A DNA stretch of 64,000 nucleotides from Saccharospirillum sp. MSK14-1 (GTDB lineage: Bacteria > Pseudomonadota > Gammaproteobacteria > Pseudomonadales > Natronospirillaceae), in contig NZ_MIES01000002.1 in the NCBI RefSeq assembly GCF_003054965.1, positions 62,001-126,000 of the forward strand. Direction: 5' to 3'. The stretch's first letter is position 1; the number at the start of each line of letters is the position of its first letter. The position numbers and the translations under genes were made by a program. The notes beneath the pieces were generated by a model. The model was not told where the DNA came from. It made no database searches and was given only the letters and a program-made list of their open reading frames with translations. Positions 49,249-59,918 of this stretch are shown here, piece by piece.

Positions 49249-49871
49249 TCATTGGTCTGACCGGCGGCATTGGTTCGGGAAAATCGGCGGCGACCGCCAT
49301 TTTTGAACGTTTGGGCATCGGCTGTGTCGATGCTGATCACGTCGCCCGGGAAGTAGTGGAGCCTGGCGAACCCGCATTAGCATCAATTGTTGAGCATTTT
49401 GGACCGGATCTGTTGATGGCGGATGGCACACTGAACCGGGGTCGATTGCGCGAGCGTATTTTTACCAACGAACCGGAGCGACTCTGGCTAGAAGCTTTGC
49501 TGCATCCATTGATACGCAAGCGAATGACACAGCAGCTTGCGGCTCAAACATCGCCTTACGCAATCCTGGTTGCTCCTTTATTGTTTGAAAACGATCTGGA
49601 TAAGGGCTGTGAGGCGAGCATCCTGATCGATGTTCCAGAAGAGATTCAGGTGAGTCGCGTCATGGCGCGTGATAACAGCGACGAGGCACAGGCAAGATCC
49701 ATCATTAAACGCCAGATGAGCCGTGCTGATAAGCGACTTCGTGCCAGCTACGTCATCGACAACAGTGGCACGCTGGCTGATCTGGAAAACGCCCTTGTTG
49801 CATTGCACCAGGAAATTATGGCAAAACTCCCCACCCCAAGCTCCGAAACAGGCAAACGTCATGACGACTGA
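49245..49871 (+). CDS. coaE: Dephospho-CoA kinase
   Basis: Last step of coenzyme A synthesis. 208 residues. P-loop [26 protein letters not shown] (substrate-binding Asp), the lid region ([22 protein letters not shown]) in pieces such as RSIIKRQM, and [13 protein letters not shown] near the end. The ATG at 49245 overlaps pilD; a start at 49224 is less likely. The pilD-coaE-yacG order is conserved in Pseudomonas. Confidence 0.96.
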   Translation: MIIGLTGGIGSGKSAATAIFERLGIGCVDADHVAREVVEPGEPALASIVEHFGPDLLMADGTLNRGRLRERIFTNEPERLWLEALLHPLIRKRMTQQLAAQTSPYAILVAPLLFENDLDKGCEASILIDVPEEIQVSRVMARDNSDEAQARSIIKRQMSRADKRLRASYVIDNSGTLADLENALVALHQEIMAKLPTPSSETGKRHDD

Positions 49872-50064
49872 AGTTCCTTGCCCGACCTGCCGCAAGGTCA
49901 CTCAATACAATGCATCTAACCCCCACCGTCCATTCTGCAGCGAACGTTGCCGGCTGATCGATTTGGGTGAATGGGCGAGTGAAGGGCATCGAATTGCTGG
50001 AAAACCGGCTGCTGAAGAGCTGCTCAGCGATGATCTGCCGCCGGATAACGGTGAGAACGATTAA
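49861..50064 (+). CDS. yacG: DNA gyrase inhibitor YacG
   Basis: Small zinc protein that binds GyrB and inhibits gyrase. 67 residues with the four ligands in CPTC and FCSERC (C-x2-C, C-x3-C), the family [19 protein letters not shown] and an acidic tail. ATG 49861 overlaps the end of coaE by 11 bases. Its 3' end is 12 bases from the convergent mutT. Confidence 0.95.
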   Translation: MTTEVPCPTCRKVTQYNASNPHRPFCSERCRLIDLGEWASEGHRIAGKPAAEELLSDDLPPDNGEND

Positions 50065-50076
50065 TATACGTCAGCG

Positions 50077-50484
50077 TTATTTGGCCAGATAGGCCTGCAG
50101 TTGTTCAATCATCTGTTGATTGGCTTGTGGAAAGTCATACTGCGCTAGCTCTGCAACCGGCACCCAACGTACCGACTGGCCTTCCAGCCCACTTGCTTGA
50201 CCGGAAAACTGCCGACAAATCCAGGTGTCCAAGCGTACGGCCTTATCGCCGTAATCAAATTCCAGGCAGGTTAATTCGATCATCCGAACGGGGTCGACAT
50301 TCAATCCGACCTCCTCAGCGAGCTCCCGCTTCAATGCCTGAGGAGTGGTTTCGCCGGGCTCAACCTTGCCACCAGGAAACTCCCACAAACCGCCTTGATG
50401 TTGATGATTGCCACGCTTGGCAATTAAGACATTGTCGCCATCTAACACCATCCCGACAGCGACATGAACAATTCGCTTGGTCAT
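50077..50484 (-). CDS. mutT: 8-oxo-dGTP diphosphatase MutT
   Basis: Nudix hydrolase that removes oxidised guanine nucleotides. 135 residues. The Nudix box GX5EX7REUXEEXGU is seen as GGKVEPGETTPQALKREL followed by AEEVGL. The start VHVAVGMVLDGDNVLIAKR is typical of MutT. It follows argJ by 3 bases in the secA-argJ-mutT run. Confidence 0.93.
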   Translation of the reverse strand: MTKRIVHVAVGMVLDGDNVLIAKRGNHQHQGGLWEFPGGKVEPGETTPQALKRELAEEVGLNVDPVRMIELTCLEFDYGDKAVRLDTWICRQFSGQASGLEGQSVRWVPVAELAQYDFPQANQQMIEQLQAYLAK

Positions 50485-50487
50485 CTC

Positions 50488-51711
50488 TTAAGTCCGGTAT
50501 TCAGCATTGATGCGAATGTATTCGTAGGACAAATCCGTCGTCCAAACCCGATCAGCAACCTCTCCACGACCGAGCAAAACACGAATGCTCAGCTCTTCCT
50601 GCTGCATGACTTGGCTGCCCGCCGCTTCGGTGTAATCCGCTGCACGCTCACCCTGGGCCACGATCTGAACCTCATCCAGCCAAATATCGATCTGACTAAC
50701 GTCCAGTTCTTTTAAGCCACTGCGCCCAACGGCGGCCAAAATACGGCCCCAATTTGCATCCGAGGCCGTTAGGGCGGTTTTCACCAGCGGGCTATGTGCA
50801 ATGGTATAAGCAACCGCCAATGCTTCTTCGGTGGAACCTGCTTGCTCAACGGCAATTTCAACAAATTTGGTAGCGCCTTCACCGTCACGCACAATCTCAT
50901 GTGCCAAGCCACGCATGACTCGCGTTAAGGCTTCCAGAAATGGCTGATAGGACGGATGTAGTGCTGAATCTATTTCATCGGCTTGAGATTCGCCGGTCGC
51001 GACCAGCATACACGCATCGTTCGTTGACGTATCGCTGTCGACGGTGATCCGGTTGAAGCTGGCCTCAGTGGCCTGGCGCAACAAACTGTCCAGCAATGCC
51101 GGAGCGATTTTGGCATCTGTTGCCACGAAAGACAGCATGGTTGCCATATTGGGCTTGATCATGCCCGAACCTTTAGCGATGCCGGTAATACTGACGGTGT
51201 GACCACCCGCAAGCTCAAGCTGGTGTGATAACCCTTTGGGGCGTGTATCGGTTGTCATGATACCGCTGGCTGCCGCCTGCCAATTATCAGACTGGAGATT
51301 TTCCAGAGCCGCAGGCAAACCGGCCAAGAGACGGTCCATAGGCAGATATTCGCCAATCACACCGGTCGAAAATGGCAGCACCGACTCACTTGGCAAACTC
51401 GCCAGATGAGCCAGTTCGGTGCAGCTGGCCTGAGCGTCTGTCATACCACGAGCACCGGTTCCAGCGTTGGCGTTACCGGTGTTGACCAGCCACAATCGAG
51501 GAGCCTGCGCTTGCAGATGCGCCTTGGCAACATGTACCGGCGCAGCGCAAAAGGCGTTCGTTGTAAAAACCCCCGCCGATCGACTGCTTTCAGACAGTTT
51601 GAAAACCACCAGGTCGTTTCGTCCGGGCCGCTTAATGCCCGCCTGAGCAACCCCAATTTCAACGCCGTCAATCGGCAGTAACTGTCCTGTCAGCCCCGGG
51701 CCCACCGCCAT
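50488..51711 (-). CDS. argJ: Bifunctional ornithine acetyltransferase / N-acetylglutamate synthase
   Basis: Recycles the acetyl group in arginine synthesis. 407 residues. Self-cleaves before the Thr of KPNMATML, which becomes the nucleophile of the beta chain. Conserved VNTGNANAGTG and SDTSTNDACMLVATG are visible. Lies 10 bases after secA and 3 bases before mutT. Whether it is bifunctional or only transfers acetyl from acetylornithine cannot be read from the sequence. Confidence 0.96.
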   Translation of the reverse strand: MAVGPGLTGQLLPIDGVEIGVAQAGIKRPGRNDLVVFKLSESSRSAGVFTTNAFCAAPVHVAKAHLQAQAPRLWLVNTGNANAGTGARGMTDAQASCTELAHLASLPSESVLPFSTGVIGEYLPMDRLLAGLPAALENLQSDNWQAAASGIMTTDTRPKGLSHQLELAGGHTVSITGIAKGSGMIKPNMATMLSFVATDAKIAPALLDSLLRQATEASFNRITVDSDTSTNDACMLVATGESQADEIDSALHPSYQPFLEALTRVMRGLAHEIVRDGEGATKFVEIAVEQAGSTEEALAVAYTIAHSPLVKTALTASDANWGRILAAVGRSGLKELDVSQIDIWLDEVQIVAQGERAADYTEAAGSQVMQQEELSIRVLLGRGEVADRVWTTDLSYEYIRINAEYRT

Positions 51712-51721
51712 GCTGTTATCC

Positions 51722-54457
51722 TCAACTCAATTTGCCATGACATTGCTTGTACTTCTTGCCTGAACCGCAAGGGCAAGGTTCGTTCCGACCCACTTTCTGA
51801 GTTTGACGCGTCTGCGGTTGAGCGGAGGCTTTGGCTTGAGGTTGTTCGGCGTTATTGCCTTCTGTGTCTGCCATCGCCGATGCCTGAGCGTGCTGGAAAC
51901 GCATTCGAGCCATTGCGGCTTCACGACGTTTACGCTCTTCTTCAGCGGCTTCTTCCGGCGTTCTGACTTTGACGTTGGACAAGATACGAATGGTATCGGC
52001 CTTAACCTGCTCCAGCATCGACTGGAACAACTCAAAGGATTCACGCTTATATTCCTGCTTGGGATTACGCTGCGCATAACCACGCAGATGGATGCCCTGA
52101 CGCAGGTGATCCATGTTGTACAGGTGCTCTTTCCAGTGTTGATCGAGCACTTGCAACATGACCTGTTTTTCAAACTGACGCAGCGCTTGCGCTCCAGCGG
52201 CAGCCTCTTTCTCTTTGTAACGATCGTGAACAGCCTGCTGAATGCGTTCACGAATGCCTTCTTCACTGAGGTGATCGTCCTCATCCAGCCATTTCTGGAC
52301 CGGCAACTCGACGGCAAACTCACGCTGCAGGGCCTTTTCCAGCTCAGCTATATCCCACTGTTCAGGCAGGCTTTGTGGTGGCACGTAATAGCTGATTTCT
52401 GAATCGACGATTTCAGTACGAATGTTGTCGACGACATCTTCAATGGATTCTGACGCCATCAAATCATCACGTTGCTGATAGACAACCTGACGCTGATCAT
52501 TAGCCACGTCATCGTATTCCAGCAACTGCTTACGAATATCAAAGTTGCGGTTTTCAACCTTGCGCTGTGCTTTCTCGATGGCATTGGTCACCATACGTGC
52601 TTCGATGGCTTCGCCTTCTTTCATGCCCAGCGACTGCATCATGCCTTTCATGCGCGGCGGCATAAAAATTCGCATAAGGTTGTCTTCCATCGACAGGAAG
52701 AACCGCGATGAACCAGCATCGCCTTGACGACCAGCACGGCCACGCAACTGGTTATCGATGCGTCGACTTTCGTGCCGCTCGGTACCGATAATGTGCAAAC
52801 CACCGGCATCAAGAACCTGCTGGTTTAACGTTTTCCACTCAGCCTGGAGCTTATCTAGGTCAGCCTGAGACGGGTTCTCCAGCTTGTCCGCTTCGGTTTT
52901 CCAGTTGCCACCCAGTACAATATCCGTGCCCCGGCCAGCCATGTTCGTGGCAATAGTAACGGCACCTGGGCGACCTGCCTGAGCAATAACATCGGCTTCG
53001 CGATCATGCTGCTTGGCGTTGAGTACATTGTGCTCAATCTTGGATTTTGTCAGCGCTTCAGAAATACGCTCTGATGCATCGACAGATGCTGTGCCCACCA
53101 AGACCGGACGACCTTTATCGCGCTCGGCGATAATGTCTTCGATAACGGCGTTGTATTTTTCCGCTTCGGTCAGATAAATCAGATCGTTTTTATCGACTCG
53201 GGTAATGGGTTTATTCGTGGGGATAACCACCACGTCCAGCCCGTAAATCTGGTTTAACTCAAACGCTTCGGTGTCTGCTGTGCCGGTCATACCGGACAAC
53301 TTGTCGTACAGGCGGAAGTAGTTCTGAAAGGTGGTCGATGCGAGCGTCTGGTTTTCCTTTTGTACCGTCAGCCCTTCTTTGGCTTCAACCGCCTGGTGCA
53401 GACCATCACTCCAGCGACGACCGGGCATTGTCCGACCCGTGTGCTCATCAACAATGACGACCTGGCCATCTTGTACAATGTAATCAACATTGCGCTGGAA
53501 CAGGTGATGCGCCTTCAAGCCCGCAGTCACATGATGGAATAGCAAGAGGTTATGCGGTGCATAAAGCGATTCACCTTCGGGCAATAAACCACCTTGCTGC
53601 AACAGGCTTTCAACTTTTTCGTGCCCTTGTTCAGTCAACTCAATGGTGCGGTTCTTTTCGTCAACCATAAAGTCGCCTGGCTTGGCGTCTTCACCTTCAT
53701 TTGCCTCGAAGGCGCGCTGAAGCTTCGGAATCAACTTATTGATTTGCAGATAGCGTTCGCTGGAGTCTTCTGCTGCACCGGAGATGATCAGTGGCGTCCG
53801 GGCTTCATCGATCAAGATGGAGTCAACTTCATCAACAATGCCAAACGGCTGTCCCCGTTGATATTTATCCGCCAGGCTGAATGCCATGTTGTCGCGCAGA
53901 TAATCGAAACCAAATTCGTTATTGGTCCCGTATGTAATATCAGCTTCGTAAGCCGCACGTTTTTGTGCAGGGTCCTGACGCGAAACGACCACACCCACCG
54001 TCATTCCCAGCGCTTCATAAAGCGGGCGCATCCAGTCGGAGTCACGCTGTGCCAGGTAGTCGTTTACGGTGATAACGTGTACGCCTTTGGCTGGCAAGGC
54101 GTTTAAATAAACCGCCAAAGTTGCCACCAACGTCTTGCCCTCGCCAGTTTTCATTTCGGCAATCTTGCCAGCATGCAATACCATGCCACCAATCATCTGC
54201 ACATCGAAATGACGCAGCCCCAGCGCTCGTTGGCTGGCTTCGCGCACCAGCGCAAAAGCTTCCGGCAGTATGGCGTTGAGTGTTTCGCCTTGCTCCAGAC
54301 GCTGGCGGAACTGTGCGGTTTTCTCTCGAATACCATCATCAGTCAGCGCCTGCATATCAGGCTCAAGAGCATTAATACGTTGAACTAAGCGGCTCAACCG
54401 CTTTACTTCGCGGTCGTTCTTGGTACCGACCACCTTACGGATCAGAGAGGTGAACAT
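51722..54457 (-). CDS. secA: Preprotein translocase ATPase SecA
   Basis: Motor of the Sec pathway. 911 residues from ATG 54457, which gives the family start [19 protein letters not shown]; a TTG at 54487 would add ten residues and no start has a good ribosome site. Walker [14 protein letters not shown], Walker [21 protein letters not shown] and the [20 protein letters not shown] helicase block are intact. The C-terminal zinc motif [14 protein letters not shown] (SecB binding) ends the chain. Its 167-base leader holds a candidate promoter and two hairpins. Confidence 0.97.
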   Translation of the reverse strand: MFTSLIRKVVGTKNDREVKRLSRLVQRINALEPDMQALTDDGIREKTAQFRQRLEQGETLNAILPEAFALVREASQRALGLRHFDVQMIGGMVLHAGKIAEMKTGEGKTLVATLAVYLNALPAKGVHVITVNDYLAQRDSDWMRPLYEALGMTVGVVVSRQDPAQKRAAYEADITYGTNNEFGFDYLRDNMAFSLADKYQRGQPFGIVDEVDSILIDEARTPLIISGAAEDSSERYLQINKLIPKLQRAFEANEGEDAKPGDFMVDEKNRTIELTEQGHEKVESLLQQGGLLPEGESLYAPHNLLLFHHVTAGLKAHHLFQRNVDYIVQDGQVVIVDEHTGRTMPGRRWSDGLHQAVEAKEGLTVQKENQTLASTTFQNYFRLYDKLSGMTGTADTEAFELNQIYGLDVVVIPTNKPITRVDKNDLIYLTEAEKYNAVIEDIIAERDKGRPVLVGTASVDASERISEALTKSKIEHNVLNAKQHDREADVIAQAGRPGAVTIATNMAGRGTDIVLGGNWKTEADKLENPSQADLDKLQAEWKTLNQQVLDAGGLHIIGTERHESRRIDNQLRGRAGRQGDAGSSRFFLSMEDNLMRIFMPPRMKGMMQSLGMKEGEAIEARMVTNAIEKAQRKVENRNFDIRKQLLEYDDVANDQRQVVYQQRDDLMASESIEDVVDNIRTEIVDSEISYYVPPQSLPEQWDIAELEKALQREFAVELPVQKWLDEDDHLSEEGIRERIQQAVHDRYKEKEAAAGAQALRQFEKQVMLQVLDQHWKEHLYNMDHLRQGIHLRGYAQRNPKQEYKRESFELFQSMLEQVKADTIRILSNVKVRTPEEAAEEERKRREAAMARMRFQHAQASAMADTEGNNAEQPQAKASAQPQTRQTQKVGRNEPCPCGSGKKYKQCHGKLS

Positions 54458-54505
54458 AGGAATGTGTCGTTTTTGGATTCGATTCAAAGACTTAAGTGGT
54501 GGCCC

Positions 54506-54534
54506 ACTATACTGACTGCAAGTGCATTTGTCTT
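54506..54534 (-). promoter_or_regulatory. Candidate secA promoter
   Basis: On the minus strand AAGACA (54529-54534), a 17-base spacer and TATAGT (54506-54511), 4 of 6 and 5 of 6 matches to the sigma-70 consensus, about 49 bases before the secA start. It would give secA expression independent of lpxC. Confidence 0.45.
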
Positions 54535-54540
54535 TGAAAT

Positions 54541-54617
54541 TGGCGAAGAATCGCCATCAGGATGTTATCAAATCAGGAGGGAGACATATTGGGCCGAGTA
54601 CAGGCTGTACTCGACCC
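54541..54617 (-). promoter_or_regulatory. Two hairpins in the M23-secA gap
   Basis: Nearest the M23 stop, GGGTCGAGTACA pairs with TGTACTCGGCCC on the minus strand (12 bp with one G-U, 3-base loop; 54591-54617). It starts 8 bases after the stop codon and lacks a T run. Closer to secA, TGGCGA/TCGCCA forms a 6-bp stem with a 4-base loop (54541-54556). Together they may terminate, protect or regulate the message between lpxC-M23 and secA. Confidence 0.5.
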
Positions 54618-54624
54618 AAACTAT

Positions 54625-55545
54625 TTAGAAGCGTGCAACACGGTTAATGTATTCCGCCGGATCGACTGAGCGACCACGATGGTGCACTTCAAAGTGAGTA
54701 TGCGGACCGGTTGAACGACCTGTACTGCCCATCAAAGCAATCACATCGTTCTTTTTAACCACATCACCCACATTAACCAGAACTTCTTTGGCGTGTGCGT
54801 AGCGAGTCACATAGCCATTACCGTGATTAATTTCGACCATGTTGCCATAGCCGTAACGCTCACTGGCCCAAGTAACAACGCCTGCTGCCACTGCAATAAT
54901 GTTAGAACCATCCTTGCCAGCAAAGTCGACACCATCGTGCCAAGCAACATCACCGGTAAAAGGATCGTTACGATAACCGTAGCGAGAGCTCATCCAGCCT
55001 CGCTCAATGGGACGACCAGCGACAAAGGTTGCCGACTGAATCTTACGATCACCTAACAAAGAATTGAGCACTGACAACTGCTGTTCGCGGTCATCAATCA
55101 TTGAAGAGAGACTGTCCAGCGCGCCCACAATATCCGGTGGTGTATAGCTGCCTGCTTCGGTTTCAGGACCACCTACACCTGGCGGAATGGTGAAATCAAA
55201 CTCACCGTCATCCAGCTCAGCAACGTCAACCAGACGCTCACCCAACGCATCTAAGCGCGTCAGGCGCGATTGCAACTCCGCCAGTTTTACCGTCAGAGCA
55301 CGAATCTGCTCTTCAGTATGTTCACGAGTACGGTCCAGCTCGCTTTCCTGACTGACCAGGCGCTGTTGCCATTGCTTAACGGCCTGAATATCGATGATGG
55401 AAGGCTCGCTGGCTCGAATCCACTGAATCGACAAAACAGCCAAAGTAACCAAACTGACGACACCGAGTGCCAGCATCGTCACCAAAGCAGAAAATGTAAC
55501 CGTACGTGACCGACCGTGCCGTCGGCTAACCACTATGATGTTCAT
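54625..55545 (-). CDS. M23 (LytM-type) peptidase, membrane-anchored
   Basis: 306 residues: basic start, one membrane segment (about 17-42, ALVTMLALGVVSLVTLAVLSI), a coiled coil (about 55-105, with QEQ-type heptads such as SELDRTREHTEEQIRALTV), and a C-terminal LytM domain. The zinc residues look intact: His and Asp in WHDGVDFAGKDG and the HTHFEVH motif, so it may be an active peptidoglycan endopeptidase, not a degenerate EnvC-like activator. It lies between lpxC and secA, where E. coli has secM. Confidence 0.9.
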   Translation of the reverse strand: MNIIVVSRRHGRSRTVTFSALVTMLALGVVSLVTLAVLSIQWIRASEPSIIDIQAVKQWQQRLVSQESELDRTREHTEEQIRALTVKLAELQSRLTRLDALGERLVDVAELDDGEFDFTIPPGVGGPETEAGSYTPPDIVGALDSLSSMIDDREQQLSVLNSLLGDRKIQSATFVAGRPIERGWMSSRYGYRNDPFTGDVAWHDGVDFAGKDGSNIIAVAAGVVTWASERYGYGNMVEINHGNGYVTRYAHAKEVLVNVGDVVKKNDVIALMGSTGRSTGPHTHFEVHHRGRSVDPAEYINRVARF

Positions 55546-55558
55546 ACCGCAGTACTAC

Positions 55559-56476
55559 CTAGCTCGTTGCCAGAACGGGCGCGTAAGCGATGGGCACGGA
55601 TTCAGCCTCGCCCTCCTCAAAGGTCACAAACTCCCAAGCGTCTTCTTGCTTGAGGAGCTCGCGCAGAAGGAGGTTGTTTAGACCGTGACCGGATTTCACA
55701 CCTGTGAAACGACCAATCAGACTATGGCCCAACAGATACAGATCGCCAATCGCGTCCAACACCTTGTGTTTGACGAATTCATCTTCGTACCGCAGACCAT
55801 CTTCATTCAGTATCTTGTAGTCGTCAACCGCAATAGCGTTATTAACGCTGGCACCTAAGGCCAGGTTGTTCGCTCGCAAGTATTCAAAGTCGCGCATAAA
55901 GCCGAACGTTCGAGCCCGGCTGATCTCTTTTACGAACGCTGTTGTGGAAAAATCCAACTCGGCGGTCTGAGCACGATCACGAAATACCGGGTGATCAAAA
56001 TCGATGGTAAAGCGCACAGCAAAACCGTCATAAGGTTCGAAGCGAGCTTCTTTGTCGCCATCAATAATGGATACCGGCTTGGTGATACGAATGAAGCGCT
56101 TAGCCTTGGATTGCTCTTCAATACCGGCGGATTGCAGCAGGAAGACGAACGGGCCTGCACTGCCATCCATAATCGGGACTTCAGCAGCACTGACTTCAAT
56201 ATAAGCATTATCAACACCCAGGCCGGCACAGGCGGACAACAAATGTTCGACCGTGTCGATGCTCACATCACCCTGCACTAACGTCGTGGACAAAGTGGTA
56301 TCGCCCACATTCAGGGCATGAGCAGGAATTTCCACCACCGGATCCAGATCGGTGCGGCAGAATACGATACCAGTGTCCACTGGCGCTGGTTTCAGCGTCA
56401 GGTACACCTTTTTGCCTGAATGCAGGCCCACGCCAGTGGCGCGAATGGTGTTTTTCAGAGTGCGTTGCTTAACCAT
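55559..56476 (-). CDS. lpxC: UDP-3-O-acyl-N-acetylglucosamine deacetylase
   Basis: Zinc enzyme for the committed step of lipid A synthesis. 305 residues. Zinc and catalytic elements: [32 protein letters not shown] (His and Asp) and the catalytic His in [25 protein letters not shown] is the loop with the conserved Glu/Asp environment. It begins 138 bases after ftsZ and ends 13 bases before the M23 gene. Confidence 0.97.
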   Translation of the reverse strand: MVKQRTLKNTIRATGVGLHSGKKVYLTLKPAPVDTGIVFCRTDLDPVVEIPAHALNVGDTTLSTTLVQGDVSIDTVEHLLSACAGLGVDNAYIEVSAAEVPIMDGSAGPFVFLLQSAGIEEQSKAKRFIRITKPVSIIDGDKEARFEPYDGFAVRFTIDFDHPVFRDRAQTAELDFSTTAFVKEISRARTFGFMRDFEYLRANNLALGASVNNAIAVDDYKILNEDGLRYEDEFVKHKVLDAIGDLYLLGHSLIGRFTGVKSGHGLNNLLLRELLKQEDAWEFVTFEEGEAESVPIAYAPVLATS

Positions 56477-56614
56477 GGGGTGAATTGACCCTATAAAGTA
56501 AGTGGTTCCTTAGCCTGGGGCCTGCGGAATACCGTCTAGCTGTTCCAAGAGCCGGCATTCTAGCAGAACCGAAGCTGTGCACAAATGGTGCGCTGCACAA
56601 CTATTAACCAGTTC

Positions 56615-57811
56615 TCAGTCTGCTTGACGCCGCAGAAAGGCCGGGATGTCCAAATAATCCAGATCTTTCGCACTGCGAACGGGCTTAGCGTCCTCTTCTG
56701 GGGCGGCCGGCTGAGCGTTACGCACCGCGGTGGGGCGCTCCAGCTTTTTATAGTCGACACTGCCATCCGATTTACGCGTGTTGTCCACGGCAACCTGTGG
56801 CTTGGCGGCCCGAGCTTCGCCCTGACCAATGCCTGTTGCAACCACCGTTACCCGAACTTCATCTTTCAGCTCAGGATCAATAACCGTGCCAACAACGACG
56901 GTCGCTTCTTCTGATGCGAATTCTTCAATGGTATTACCCACCTCGGTAAATTCGTCCAGCCCCAGATCCACACCTGCTGAGATATTCACCAAAATACCGC
57001 GGGCACCGGTCAGGTCGACGTCTTCCAGCAGCGGACTGCGAATCGCCATCTCGGCGGCACGGGCAGCACGGTTCTCACCCGATGCGATACCCGACCCCAT
57101 CATCGCCATGCCCATTTCAGACATCACAGTGCGGACGTCGGCAAAGTCGAGGTTGATGGTGCCCGGACGAACGATCAAATCCGCCACGCCCTGTACGGCA
57201 TTTTGCAACACATTGTTCGCCTCAGAGAACGCTTCGAGCAGGGTGACGTTCTTACCCAGCACGGTCAGCAGCTTCTCGTTCGGGATGGTGATCAACGAAT
57301 CGACGCTTTCACGCAACAATTCCAGACCTTCCATCGCCACCTTCATACGACGGCGGCCTTCGAACGGGAATGGTTTGGTCACTACAGCAACCGCCAAAAT
57401 TCCCAGGTCGCGGGCGACTTCAGCCACCACAGGAGCAGCACCAGTGCCCGTACCGCCGCCCATGCCGGCAGTGATGAACACCATGTCCGCACCTTTAAGG
57501 ACTTCAGCGATGCGCTCACGGTCTTCCAATGCCGCTTGACGACCCACTTCCGGATTAGCACCTGCACCCAAACCACGGGTAATGCCATTACCCAGCTGCA
57601 GTTGAGTGGTCGCGCCAACGCCACGCAATGCCTGGGCATCGGTATTGGCGCAGATAAATTCGACGCCATCGATCTTTGATTCCAGCATGTGGCGCACGGC
57701 GTTACCACCACCACCACCACAACCAAAGACCTTGATGACTGCGGATTGCGGCTGTTCATCGACCAGCGTGAACATGTCGCCACCGTTCATGTCGGTATCA
57801 TAATTGGACAT
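56615..57811 (-). CDS. ftsZ: Cell-division tubulin homologue FtsZ
   Basis: GTPase that forms the Z ring. 398 residues. The GTP-binding G-box reads GGGTGTGAAPVVAEVA, the N-terminal loop is KVFGCGGGGGNAVRHM (Cys and Arg where many relatives have Val and Asn), and the T7 loop contains NLDFADVRTVM. A linker of about 60 residues leads to the C-terminal peptide LDYLDIPAFLRRQ that binds FtsA and ZipA. GGAG lies nine bases before the ATG. MinC, encoded in this window, is its inhibitor. Confidence 0.98.
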   Translation of the reverse strand: MSNYDTDMNGGDMFTLVDEQPQSAVIKVFGCGGGGGNAVRHMLESKIDGVEFICANTDAQALRGVGATTQLQLGNGITRGLGAGANPEVGRQAALEDRERIAEVLKGADMVFITAGMGGGTGTGAAPVVAEVARDLGILAVAVVTKPFPFEGRRRMKVAMEGLELLRESVDSLITIPNEKLLTVLGKNVTLLEAFSEANNVLQNAVQGVADLIVRPGTINLDFADVRTVMSEMGMAMMGSGIASGENRAARAAEMAIRSPLLEDVDLTGARGILVNISAGVDLGLDEFTEVGNTIEEFASEEATVVVGTVIDPELKDEVRVTVVATGIGQGEARAAKPQVAVDNTRKSDGSVDYKKLERPTAVRNAQPAAPEEDAKPVRSAKDLDYLDIPAFLRRQAD

Positions 57812-57885
57812 CTTCCTGCTCCTATCCTCGTTTTATTCAATCGAGCGTTACGCCCGAGCCCTGAATTCTGTTGTTAACTGCGTCA

Positions 57886-59136
57886 TTAAAAATTGTCTGC
57901 GACCCATTGCTTAAAGCGCGCCCAGCCACCCAAGTCATCGTCTGAGTTTCTGCCCTTGGCGACGGCCTGCCCGCCACCGCTGGTACGCAGTTGCTTTAAG
58001 CCGTACTGCAATAACCCCACACCGGTCGCATGGATGGGATTGGAGACCACGTCCGACAAACCGGAAACGCCCTGAGGCGTCGCCAGACGAACGGGCACAT
58101 GAAACACTTCCTCAGCCAGTTCAACAGCACCTTCCATCTTGGCGGTGCCACCGGTCAGCACGATGCCGGCCGGAATCATGTCTTCGAAACCACTGCGACG
58201 CAGTTCTGCCTTGACCAGGTTGAACAGCTCCTCATACCGCGGCTCAACCACTTCGGCCAACGCCTGACGGGTCAGTTCGCGCGGGCTGCGATCGCCTACC
58301 GAAGGCACCTTGATGGTTTCATGCTCACCGGCCAGCTGTGAGAGCGCGCAGGCGTACTTGATCTTGATTTCCTCGGCGTGCTGCGTCGGTGTCGCAAACG
58401 CCATAGCAATGTCGTTGGTGACCTGATCACCGGCGATGGGAATCACCGCGGTGTGGCGAATAGCCCCTTCGGTGAAAATTGCCATATCGGTCGTGCCGCC
58501 ACCGATGTCGACCATGCAAACACCCAGCTCTTTCTCGTCATCCGTAAGCACGGACTGCGATGACGCCAACTGCTCCAGAATGATCTGATCGACTTCCAAT
58601 CCACAGCGACGCACACACTTCTCGATGTTCTGAACGGCATTCTGCGCTCCGGTTACCAGATGCACCTTGGCCTCCAGACGCACACCGAACATCCCCAGCG
58701 GCTCTTTGATGCCTTCCTGGTTATCGATGATGTATTCCTGCGGCAGGATGTGCAGGATCTTCTGATCCGCCGGAATCGCTACCGCCTGAGCCGCATCGAT
58801 CACCCGCTCCAAGTCCGCTTCGATCACTTCTTTTTCTTTGATCGCAACAATGCCGTGACTGTTCAGGCTGCTGATGTGGCTGCCCGCAATACCGACATAG
58901 ACCGAATGGATATCACACCCGGACATCAACTCCGCTTCTTCCACGGCGCGCTGAATGCTCTGCACAGTGGACTCGATATTAACCACCACGCCCTTTTTCA
59001 AACCGCGTGACGGATGCGAGCCAAGGCCGACGATTTCGATCCCGCCTTCAGCCGTCACCGTGCCAACAATGGCAACGACCTTGGACGTGCCAATGTCCAG
59101 CCCGACGATCAATTTTCCTTTAAAAGGCGATGTCAT
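57886..59136 (-). CDS. ftsA: Cell-division protein FtsA
   Basis: Actin-like ATPase that tethers FtsZ to the membrane. 416 residues. VGLDIGTSKVVAIVG (phosphate 1), VDIGGGTTDMAIF (phosphate 2) and IVLTGGTAKMEGAVELA (adenosine) are intact. The C-terminal amphipathic helix is WARFKQWVADNF. Eight bases after ftsQ, 74 bases before ftsZ. Confidence 0.97.
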   Translation of the reverse strand: MTSPFKGKLIVGLDIGTSKVVAIVGTVTAEGGIEIVGLGSHPSRGLKKGVVVNIESTVQSIQRAVEEAELMSGCDIHSVYVGIAGSHISSLNSHGIVAIKEKEVIEADLERVIDAAQAVAIPADQKILHILPQEYIIDNQEGIKEPLGMFGVRLEAKVHLVTGAQNAVQNIEKCVRRCGLEVDQIILEQLASSQSVLTDDEKELGVCMVDIGGGTTDMAIFTEGAIRHTAVIPIAGDQVTNDIAMAFATPTQHAEEIKIKYACALSQLAGEHETIKVPSVGDRSPRELTRQALAEVVEPRYEELFNLVKAELRRSGFEDMIPAGIVLTGGTAKMEGAVELAEEVFHVPVRLATPQGVSGLSDVVSNPIHATGVGLLQYGLKQLRTSGGGQAVAKGRNSDDDLGGWARFKQWVADNF

Positions 59137-59144
59137 GATTCACC

Positions 59145-59918
59145 TCATGCCGATGGTTCGTTGTCAGCTCGCCGCCCGACGGCCACACCGTTCGGGTAAC
59201 GAGCATCAATGTATTCAATGTCATCCAATTCCAGCGGGCGCCGCTCCAACAACGCCACCACCCGGGTGGTGCGATCGAGCATGTCACTGGACCCCAGCGC
59301 CACCTGAATACCGTTATCCAATTGCAAATCCCAGGCACCGCGCGGATGCATGCGCACTCCCGCGAGCCGAACACCCGAATCAACAAAGACCCGGGAATAT
59401 TGCAGGTACTGATCCATGACTCGCTTGGCCTGGCCATTGGGGCCTCGTAAATCGGCCAACACCAAATCGGCCACCGGGCGCGACAACGGCTCGCCGTCAC
59501 TGTTCAAAACCTGCTCACCATTCCAACGTGCCACCGGTTGATGCTCTTCAATGCGAAGCTGCAACTGATCCGGCCAAGTTTTGCTGACCATGGCCTGAGC
59601 AACCCAGGGCAACGCTTCAACCTCTTTGCGCACGGCCTCTGGGGAAATCAGCAGCAGGCTGCGACCTTGGTACTGCGCCAAGACAGCGTCCAGTTCAGCC
59701 CGGCTTTGGTACACCATCACCTCATCCACAGACCAATGTTGCAGTGCCATAGGCTGCCAGCTGACTTCAAAACCCAGCACCCAGCGCCCGGCACTGATCA
59801 ACAGTGCCAACACCACACCGCCAGCCAGGGCACGCAGCCCGTAGCGCAGCGGTTTACGCCAGTTCAGCGGCCGCCGCCTTAAGGTGGCGCCCTGTTTACG
59901 CTTGCGCGCATCACTCAA
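59145..59918 (-). CDS. ftsQ: Cell-division protein FtsQ
   Basis: Bitopic divisome protein that recruits FtsL and FtsB. 257 residues: basic cytoplasmic tail (ARKRKQGATLRRRP), membrane segment (about 28-48), POTRA domain (about 55-125: LQHWSVDEVMVYQSRAELDA) and FtsQ beta domain. The start is a TTG at 59918 that overlaps the ddlB TGA (TTGA). Confidence 0.92.
   Translation of the reverse strand: MSDARKRKQGATLRRRPLNWRKPLRYGLRALAGGVVLALLISAGRWVLGFEVSWQPMALQHWSVDEVMVYQSRAELDAVLAQYQGRSLLLISPEAVRKEVEALPWVAQAMVSKTWPDQLQLRIEEHQPVARWNGEQVLNSDGEPLSRPVADLVLADLRGPNGQAKRVMDQYLQYSRVFVDSGVRLAGVRMHPRGAWDLQLDNGIQVALGSSDMLDRTTRVVALLERRPLELDDIEYIDARYPNGVAVGRRADNEPSA

Noticed and set aside
54512-54570. Possible 16-codon leader peptide before secA, as a SecM stand-in
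   Set aside because: An ATG frame (MAILRQFQ...) exists but has no ribosome site, no signal sequence and no SecM arrest motif.
56570-56602. TGTGCA/TGCACA repeat between ftsZ and lpxC as a terminator
   Set aside because: Only six base pairs with a 12-base loop and no T run; too weak to call.
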